Source: Trametes villosa (taxonomy: Eukaryota > Basidiomycota > Agaricomycetes > Polyporales > Polyporaceae). From it: a stretch of DNA of 64,000 nucleotides. Positions 55,469-64,000 of this stretch are shown piece after piece; the stretch's first letter is position 1, and each line of letters opens with the position of its first letter. The notes below the pieces were generated by a model. The model worked only from the letters and a program-made list of their open reading frames with translations. It was not told the DNA's origin and did not search any database. A program made the position numbers and the translations under genes. The stretch spans positions 124,001 through 188,000 of the forward strand of contig PUDQ02000056.1 of the NCBI GenBank assembly GCA_002964805.2, given 5' to 3'.

Positions 55469-58411
55469 CGAAAACTTTGCTTGATCGTGGCTATATACCT
55501 GGGTGGCAACGGATACTCTTAGTTCGTTTGTCGAAGCGCGGCTAAGTATATGTACTGTCGGCTTGATCACGCACGGTCCTGTTTGTCCAAAACATTCACG
55601 ATCTTCGTGTTCCTGCTCGCCCTTCGAAGTGCTCGGCCCCGAAAAGTCGTCTAACCAAGTGTATATTCGCCGTGATGGGTCTCAACTATTTCGCTGTTGC
55701 GTCGGCGCCCCGTTCAGGCGAATCAACAGATCCAAGCCTCCGCGGTGCCAGTTTTCGCCATAGCTGGAGCTCCGACATGCGCTGAAGTGCTCATTATTCG
55801 TTTCACCAAATCCAAGAAATCACAGCACCGGTCAGCTAGCCATGAAAGGAGCGAAAATGTACCAACGTCACTTTGTGGCGCTCAAATTTATATGGTTGCA
55901 TGTCAGTATTTCCCTGCCCCGGTCCACCTGTGCTAATTTCTCAACATTGGTGTAGAATCTCTAGCAGCTTGTTGAAGATAGCCCCAAATCATGACGAAGT
56001 CGAACATCGGTGGTAAGAGGTGCAGGAGCTGATTTTCTGCGACGAGCATATATCTAGGCCACGATGCTCATCGTTGCCTGTTGCTAGGCCTTTCACAGCG
56101 TCGAAAATCCTTCACCGCCCCTTTGGATGCTTGACACCTAGCTAAATGCTACTGTATGCCGTGCTGGTCATCCATGACGCCCCCGCCCGGATTTGGCACG
56201 CCCGAGACACGTCTTCCAGCCGGGCATCTTGACAATTACGCTACAAATCCCGCTGTTTAAATGCTCAAGCTCGCGGCAGCATTTACCTTTCTTTCGGTAT
56301 CGGCGGCCTCTGGGAGTATGCGTGAGTCCAGGCCTCTTTATTCCCGGAGGATGCTACATTTCCATTCTCAAGACTGCTCCCAGCACACCACACTCTCCCA
56401 TTGGACGCCCATCGGCACGCCTAGACACGGCCGTCGCGTCTGTCACGATGCCCGTGACCGCGTACCTGGAGATGGCCCTCGCCGAGGACGAGAGCACTCT
56501 TTTCTGCGCGATCGCCCCATCGCCCACCGCCGCTCTGTCTCCCACCGCCTTATCGATGGGACTTCCCCGAGGCCGCCCTACAAATTCCAGCGGGGTCGGA
56601 CCGTTGCATCCTTCGCGAAGGGGGGCGCTGCCGAACGGAACGTCGACGCTAAACCTAAAGGCAGCGACACGATTGCAGGCGCGCTCCCGGGAAGTGTTCT
56701 ATCGACACGCCTGTCCCCGACACGCGCTGCGCACTGGCTCTTGCCGGAGGGCTAGCCGCTACCCTCTCACTCGCCCCGGCCGTTTTTCTGGCGATGGCGA
56801 CATCAGCTGCTGCGCAGGGGCAGTGCACAACGGTCCCACCTGAGCAACTACACTCCAACCGTCTTCTACGGTCTCAGAATCCCAGCGCCCTGCACGGGTG
56901 GTGCTGCCCCGGCATGCGCACTGTGCGCTCTGATTGGGCCACGATATCTCGCCCTGGCAGGCCTGAGCAAGCGTGCCGTAGCTTGTGAGCATCGCACCCT
57001 TCCATGGCTCGTCCGGCTGCCGCTCACGCCCACCGGCAACTTTATCCAGATCGTCCGTGCGCGGCGGCGCGTCAGTTTGGCTGGGTTCGCACATGCCGGC
57101 CTGTGTTCTCGTCAATGGGATTCGCTTCCGTGATCGTCGAGCCTGCGGCCGGCGCAGAAACCCACCGTCGGACAAATGCGCGAGGGCACAATGCAAGCTA
57201 TCTCTGCAACCAGGAAGACCTCTATCCGCCGGCCGGAGTCTGGGCCTTGCACTTCGAGGACATTCTGTGCACGTCGGGGGCACCGTGCGTTTCTATGGCT
57301 TCTATTCAGCTCACTTACGCCCATTATCTCAGGTCGCCGTGCCGTGTTCTGCCCGGTCTGGGCTGCCGTACATCGACGGCACTCGTGGTGGACATGAGCC
57401 TCCTCCAATTCCTATGGCGCTCATTTAGGCGTGTTCCCTTGATACATTTGCACCCTGCCGAAGCACACAGAGTGTCCTTCTGCCTTCCCGGACACCCTAT
57501 CTCTGTACCCGTGGCCGAGCCGTAGCGACACCCATCGTCACCGAAGTGGCTTCTCGCCGATGGCACCGCCTCATCTCGCCGTGGGGTTCAATCTACCCGT
57601 CATTCTGGAATATGTAAGCGGCACATGGCCTGCCGATAGAACACTGGTGTGTCGTGCGCCAACTTCGCGGACTTGAGGACCCCGATGTCGAACCCCACAC
57701 GCACCTCGGTAGCCAATGGCATCCTCGCGCCGGACAGCCCTCAGTCAATGGAAACGCGCACTCGTACCCCGGAGATGACGTCGGGAAAGCGCCTTGGTTA
57801 TAATTTAGTGAGTCCCGCCGCCTGTCCGCGACGGCCGTGACACTGCAGCCTGTATATCGCGCGGTTCGCGGCAGGCAGACATCACGCAATACGCCTTTCG
57901 CCGGGTCCGAGGTACTCGGGATCTGATCGAGGCAGCAAGAGCAACTCTGGTTGGATTGTCCGGGCCAGGACCGGGGCGTTGTGCATGACATCAACACGTG
58001 GGTATTGTCTCCCGGGTTTTGTCTGCTTGTGGCACTCACGGCGCGAGTCTAGAGCACGGGCTGTATTCGCGAAGGCACCCCCGTTCCACGGCGGGCCCAG
58101 TCGGTGCAGTTTCCCTGGATGGGAGGTACGGTTACTGGTAGAAGGTGCCGAACTCACGTTGCTGCGGCCGGCGCACTCTCCTCGAGCGTGGCACCTCCGA
58201 TCTGTATATAAGATGGCCTACGACTCGAGAATACATATCCCCGTTCCCCCATCTTTCTGTGCCCGCTCTGTGCCACTCGAACGTAGTCGTTTGGACGCCT
58301 GGCTAACCCCGCAAGCCGTAGCACGTGGTAAGTAGCATCCCGGGCGCTTCCCCACGCGGGCTACTTTTTCTAAGTCCACCACCACCTCTCTGCTCTTTAC
58401 CTCCGACCGCC
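55469..58411. other. 2.9 kb without recognised genes
   Basis: Several overlapping frames up to 216 codons at 56193-57525, none with a recognisable domain. A frame at 56261 begins with a signal-peptide-like stretch (MLKLAAAFTFLSVSAASG) followed by a GTGAGT donor, which may mark the first exon of a decayed secreted-protein gene; I could not extend it convincingly. The right end holds the cyclophilin promoter. Confidence 0.45.
58205..58212 (+). promoter_or_regulatory. TATA-like box upstream of cyclophilin
   Basis: TATATAAG, about 200 bp upstream of the cyclophilin ATG at 58412, followed by CT-rich leader sequence. Assigned by position. Confidence 0.45.
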
Positions 58412-59270
<859 letters not shown>

Positions 59271-59613
59271 GACGAGCTGGTGCGAGTGGGTACGTAGGTG
59301 TATAGAGGGGCATGGACGGACACCGGGCTGAAAAGGGTTGTGTTTGCGAGAGACAGTGCGTTTGCTCGTCCTGGCGTGTCTCGGCGCTAGTCGTATACAC
59401 GGAACACTTGCTTGCATGTGTATGCCCCACCACCTCTCAGTTTTCCCCATATATCTAGACGGGGTCGTTGCGCGGTCGGACATGCAGGGCGTCGTGCAAC
59501 AGACCGGCGAAAGAGACTCATAATACAGCTATACTAGTACACAATACACAGTGGGCCGGCAAGACAAAAGCAGCAAAGTACAATCCCGAGGTTATCATAT
59601 TACCGAATATCAA
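59271..59613. other. Intergenic, convergent 3' ends
   Basis: 343 bp between the cyclophilin and second OPT stops, with nothing recognisable. Confidence 0.6.
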
Positions 59614-62579
59614 TTACCAGGTGGCAGGCCTGTCGCAGTAACGTATTAGTGTAGGTCGCCAGCTACTGTCAGTACGAATGGACGTACCCGAAAGTCTGGC
59701 CTGGAGGCATGACCGAGAGCGGTGTGCCCGCGCCCAGTGGGCCGAAGTCGGCGGTGTTAGCCGAGACGGTGTTGCCCCACCATTTCTGTATGTTGTTCAC
59801 ACCGATGGCACCGTTCTTGGGGTATTGTAGGGTAAAGTAGACCACGATGATCGACACGGCGACGCCCGAGTCCAACCCCGCAGACAGGATATCTAGAAAA
59901 ACCATGTCAGTACTTGCAACCATAGCATATACCCGGCATTACTCACAATTGTACTTCGTCCACCACGAGAAGTGACGGCGGCGAATAACGTAGTTGAAGA
60001 TGAAGCCGACGATCGCCCAGGGGACGTAGTTGAGCGCGGACGCGGGCGGGATGTAACTCGTGCCGTTGAAGATGACGGGGAAGTTCACGTAGCGCAGGAC
60101 CGAGTTCGGCCAGCGGAGCGCGGCGAGGTACGCAGCGAGCGGCGCGAGCGCGCCGACGAGGAAGAAGAAGAGCAGGCCGTAGTAGATCTGCCCGTGCGAG
60201 AACTGCCGCTGCGGGCCGATGACGCCCCAGATGATCGACGCCGTGCCGAAAACCTCGGTCGAGGGGCAGATGAAGCCGTCCGGCTGCGCGGGGTCGCACA
60301 TGCCCCGGATGTTCGTGAACATCCAGGCTTGCACGCCGAGCTGCACCGTGCCCGCGATCACCGCGGCGAGCACTTGCGCCCAGAACATGACGCGGGAGCT
60401 GTGGGGAGATAGAGGTGAGCGAGAGACACGGGCGGGGATGGTGCGGGCATGAGGCGACTCACGGGATCTTCATGTAGTGTCCGAGCTTGAAGTCGGACGT
60501 GAACTGCAGGGCTTGAGCCATGGTGATGTAGCCGTACGTCTTGAACATCATCATCGCGACGGGCTTTCCGGGCAGCGCGTAGCCGATAATGAGCTCGGTA
60601 ATGACGCTGAATCCCAGTTAGATCAAACAACGATGGTATACAACGACGCGCTGTGCTTACTTCAAGCCAACCTGCTGGTTCGTGATAGCTTGAATCATAC
60701 CGACCGGGATGGTGTACACGAACGCTAGCAGGGGGTGAGCGATGTGCAGCAAACGGAGTGCCTGCTCTAACTCACCAACAACCAGAGCCAGTACGAGGGC
60801 CCACACGGGCATTTGGGTGTTCCACACCTCGATGGAGATGATACTGAATACGAACATGATTACTGCAAAACCAACCCGTTAGACGACGCCACCTTCAGCG
60901 TCAGCGAGCTTGGCGACTACTCACCAAAGATGATAGAGTACCACCATTCCGGCACCTGCGGGTACTTGGACATGAGCCGGGCGTGCACGTCCGGCTGCTC
61001 CGAGAGCGAGCGGCGGCTCTGGATCCAGATCTGCTTGCGGAAGAAGAGCGCGGTGTGCATGATCGTCGCCGTGATAGACGCGAACGAGAGCCCGTAGGTC
61101 ATCGCGAACGTCATCGAAAGGAAGAGCGGCGAGTACTGCTCGTACTTGAGGATGTCGAGCGTCGACTCGGGCGTCAGGATCCGCGTCACGTCGTACTCCT
61201 TGCCCGTATTGTCGTACGACGTGCGCGTCGAGATCGGCATGTACGCCGCGTACCACGTGTTCGTGTAGTACAGGATGGGCGTGAGGATCCAGAAGAAGAA
61301 GACGAAGCCGACCGCGACGTTCGCCTCGGCCCACCAGGGCGTCGCGAGTGGCGAGCCGATGTATGTGATCTGCGACCAGTCGAAGGTGATGAGGGACATC
61401 CCGAGCCCGTTGTAGTACCCGAACAGCTGGTTGATCACGACGTTCTTCGGCGCGATCCAGCATACCCAGGTGAAGTAGCTGAGCGCCTGGAAGATGTACC
61501 CCGGGAAAAAGTACCAGAAGAAGGAGCCGACGAAGACGTAGAGGAAGAACCACTCGCGCGAGATACCGCCACGGTTGCCGATACCGGCGTAGTGCTGCGA
61601 GTGCAGGGTGTTGAACAGTGCACAGGTCACCAGGTTTGTTGGCCAAATCATGGACGGCGGCGCTACGAGGAACCGGCGAGCAATTCCTCCGATGGAGAAC
61701 CCGATCTGACGCGGAGGTGAGCCCGGTAATCTTACCGCTGCAGATAGCTGTACTCACCAGCTGTGTCGACATCACCACCATCCACTGGTAACTGAAATTA
61801 TATATCTGATTATAGTAGACGCGCTGCACTGCGATGATGTCCGTCTGTCCGGCATGTCAGTTAAGGTGCAGTAGCAGACATATTGCTGATAAGACACATA
61901 CTGCGTAGGCAGACTGGTACCCAACATTGGCCATGATCGTGACCAGGACGTGCTCCTTGACAGTGAACGGCCCAGGGTTGACAGAGATACCGAATACCTT
62001 CACATTCGGGAGCGCATACGCCCAAAGCCGGCCAAGAGGGTATGAGAGCAGCTGCGCGACGATCTGGAGCGCCGCGATAGAGACGTCAGAAATAGGGCAC
62101 CGCGGGAGGGAAGCGCAAGAGAACTCACGCCAGTAACGGTGACAGAGGGGTATCGGAAGAAGAAGAACTGGTTCATGCCGGGAAGGAGGATGGACCAGAT
62201 GATGCCGATCACCCAGGCGCGGAGGGTGTTCACGGGCATGTCTGGGTCGTCGGTGTTCGCGACCGCAGAGCGCACCTCAGGGTAGGGAGAATCATCATCT
62301 GTACATTTCAAAGGTCAGTATGCGGTTTGACCGAAGCTGTTGTTGCACTCACCGAGTACGATCGCATCGGGGTCGATGTTGGGGTCGTCAAACTGCGGCT
62401 CAAAGGGAACGACAACATGATGGTCGACCGCGACTTTGGATAAGTGGGGCGGTCAGCAGACTCGGATGGACCACAAAATGAAGACTGCGCTCACTGTTCT
62501 TCTCCGAATCGCCCGCAGCAAGCTTCTCCTGAAGCGAGCCCACGGACTGCCTGTCCTCGGCGGAGTAGGTGGCGGGCAT
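59614..62579 (-). CDS. OPT oligopeptide transporter (copy 2)
   Basis: Paralogue of the gene at 21551-24495 with the same 12-exon structure: 62579-62495, 62433-62353, 62298-62129, 62063-61902, 61844-61758, 61705-60925, 60862-60776, 60724-60661, 60606-60463, 60398-59947, 59892-59688 and 59629-59614. Total 2334 nt, 777 aa. Nine exons (170, 162, 87, 781, 87, 64, 144, 452 and 16 nt) have exactly the same length as in copy 1; the differences fall in the first two exons and the eleventh. Conserved blocks: [71 protein letters not shown]. It ends GPATW. The divergent N-terminus ([20 protein letters not shown]) and altered loops suggest distinct regulation or substrate range (inference). All junctions are GT-AG and in frame. 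Confidence 0.95.
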
Positions 62580-62633
62580 AATGGAGGCCAGAAGCTGGGG
62601 GGTCGGGAGCAAGGTCAGGCGGCTGTCGAGCGA

Positions 62634-62642
62634 GATATATAG
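62634..62642 (-). promoter_or_regulatory. TATA box of the second OPT gene
   Basis: CTATATATC on the minus strand, 55-63 bp upstream of the start codon at 62579, matching the spacing of the TATA-like box of the first OPT gene. Confidence 0.55.
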
Positions 62643-64000
62643 CTTCCACGACACCCAGCGCCGAGGGGGAACAGATGCGTGTCATGAGTTGGGATCAGTG
62701 CTCCCGCTTCCCCGTACCTGCAAGCTATCTCCACAGCCTGGCGTGAGATCGGGGCGTTAGAAGCAGGAGGACCATGTGCAGTCGGCGCTGCGGTGCTCCA
62801 AGCTATACCGAACAGGCTTCGAACAGCCCGGTACGGCATTTGAGCTGCGAAAATAGCGTCCGCGCCGGGCCTGATGGAGTGTCCCGGCCTGAGCCCGGCA
62901 CTCTATGTTTATGTTGAGGCGTCCTGTAGATAGCCTGCGTAGACGTCACAGTGCATGTGGGGAGTTCAAGAATAGCGACGCGCATTTACCTAGGATCTGC
63001 TGCGATGGAGTAGGGAGCCCTGGTGGCTCGCCGTCACTCTGTACTGAGAAATCGAACGCCTCGGGGTGAGCAGCGTGCTCAACGGCCCGACGGGGCCAAT
63101 AAGCACGACGCACACTCCGCGGTTCTCGCGGACGTTCCCCTCTGCTTCTCGGGCAGATTTGCCACCTTATACACGTACTGGGCTAGGCGTTTCTAAACTT
63201 ACCTCCAAATACCGTGGGCCTATCTTTGGCGCCTGATATATATCATCTTCCTCCATGGCGATGGTGTGAGCGCAAACGCCTGCGCTTCGGGCGCGAAGCC
63301 TGCAGCAGCGGCCTCTCGCGCGTAGTTGCGGCCTGCAGAGAGGTGAGAGGATGGGGAAGAAACAGAGTTCGGAGCTGCGCTTTCAGTACTCAAGACTGGA
63401 GACCCGCATCATTGTGGCTCAGGCACGCCTCAAACAATATGTGAGGTGTGTGCCTCGGCCCTCTGGCGCCTCGCGCAAACGCCACGTCCCGTCGACTTTC
63501 TTGGCTACTAGTACCAAGGGTGCCTGAGATGTGCAGCTGAGGTACAGAAGGCCCACAGAAAGTCAGAGATCTTACCGCTTTCTCCGATGGACATCGAGCA
63601 GCCGGCCGAAGTTCTGGGCGCAAATGCTTCTATGGCCGGGATCCTGGCCTCCCACGTCAAGGGGTTGAATGTCCCTGCGAGCGGTAATGTAAGGGAGCGG
63701 ATAACTGCAGGGTTTGATCTTGTTGCGGTGGCACTTGTTGCCGAGAGCTTTCGCCGTCCGGATCGTTGAAAGACAGATGGTGCTGCTCGTGTGAGCTGTG
63801 GCACTAGAACACTTTGAGGTGATATGCCACACCTTTGACGGCCTCGTATCTATTTTTGTCGTTAGTGTTGAAGAGCCCACGCTTGTGAGGTCATTATCAG
63901 CGTCGATAGTCATAAAGAGGTTTGGCCTAGCTGGATGAGGGATCCAGAGACATCCACTGACATGAGCGACACTGAGTTCATGCGATGCCGCCACAGCATC
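62643..64000. other. Right end: upstream of OPT copy 2, no gene recognised
   Basis: 1.36 kb. A minus-strand frame of 140 codons at 63572-63994 has ordinary composition but no recognised domain; it could be an exon of a gene extending past the window. Nothing else stands out. Confidence 0.4.

Overview
The window looks like nuclear DNA of a filamentous basidiomycete, most likely an agaricomycete (Polyporales-like, inferred). Genes are compact, GC-rich at third positions and broken by many 45-80 nt GT-AG introns, several with CTAAC-like branch points. Families typical of Agaricomycetes are present: DUF6535, fungal DUF262, Msb1/Mug8 and OPT peptide transporters. Every multi-exon model below was joined by hand from splice signals and checked for frame and family consistency.

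Left arm (1-25 kb), ordinary gene-dense DNA: the 3' end of a 2-Cys peroxiredoxin (+), TRM112 (-), tRNA-Glu(CUC) (+), an ACS/allantoate-permease-type MFS transporter (+), a DUF6535 membrane protein (-), a DUF262 protein with an arginine/serine-rich tail (-) sharing a ~320 bp divergent promoter with condensin SMC2 (+), the small Golgi protein kish (-), then ~3.3 kb without recognisable genes and an OPT oligopeptide transporter (+).

Middle (25.3-52.4 kb): an Msb1/Mug8-domain gene (-) whose 5' part belongs to a large direct repeat. The layout is A1-B1-A2-B2-A3. A (~1.5-1.6 kb) is the 5' end of the MSB1-like gene plus about 300 bp of upstream DNA. B (~9.8-10 kb) is GC-rich, mostly non-coding-looking DNA carrying one conserved 1029 nt reading frame of unknown function. 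The original right-hand neighbour of the MSB1-like gene lies just beyond A3. The structure is what repeated homologous integration of a circular A+B molecule, or unequal crossing-over, would leave. The second and third MSB1-like copies are truncated but keep open chimeric reading frames. The full-length copy has an apparent frameshift.

Right arm (52.4-64 kb): a small single-pass membrane protein with a Pro/Tyr-rich tail (-), a non-autonomous Mutator-like element with 358 bp terminal inverted repeats and a perfect 9 bp target duplication inserted 43 bp upstream of that gene's start, tRNA-His(GUG) with an intron (-), ~2.9 kb without recognisable genes, a cyclophilin with a GC-AG intron (+), and a second OPT transporter (-). 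This transporter is a paralogue of the first, in inverted orientation with the same intron positions. The last ~1.4 kb holds nothing I can name.

Functionally the window mixes housekeeping genes (SMC2, TRM112, kish, tRNAs, cyclophilin, peroxiredoxin) with nutrient transporters and an actively rearranging centre. The tandem A/B structure and the Mutator-like insertion are the most noteworthy parts.
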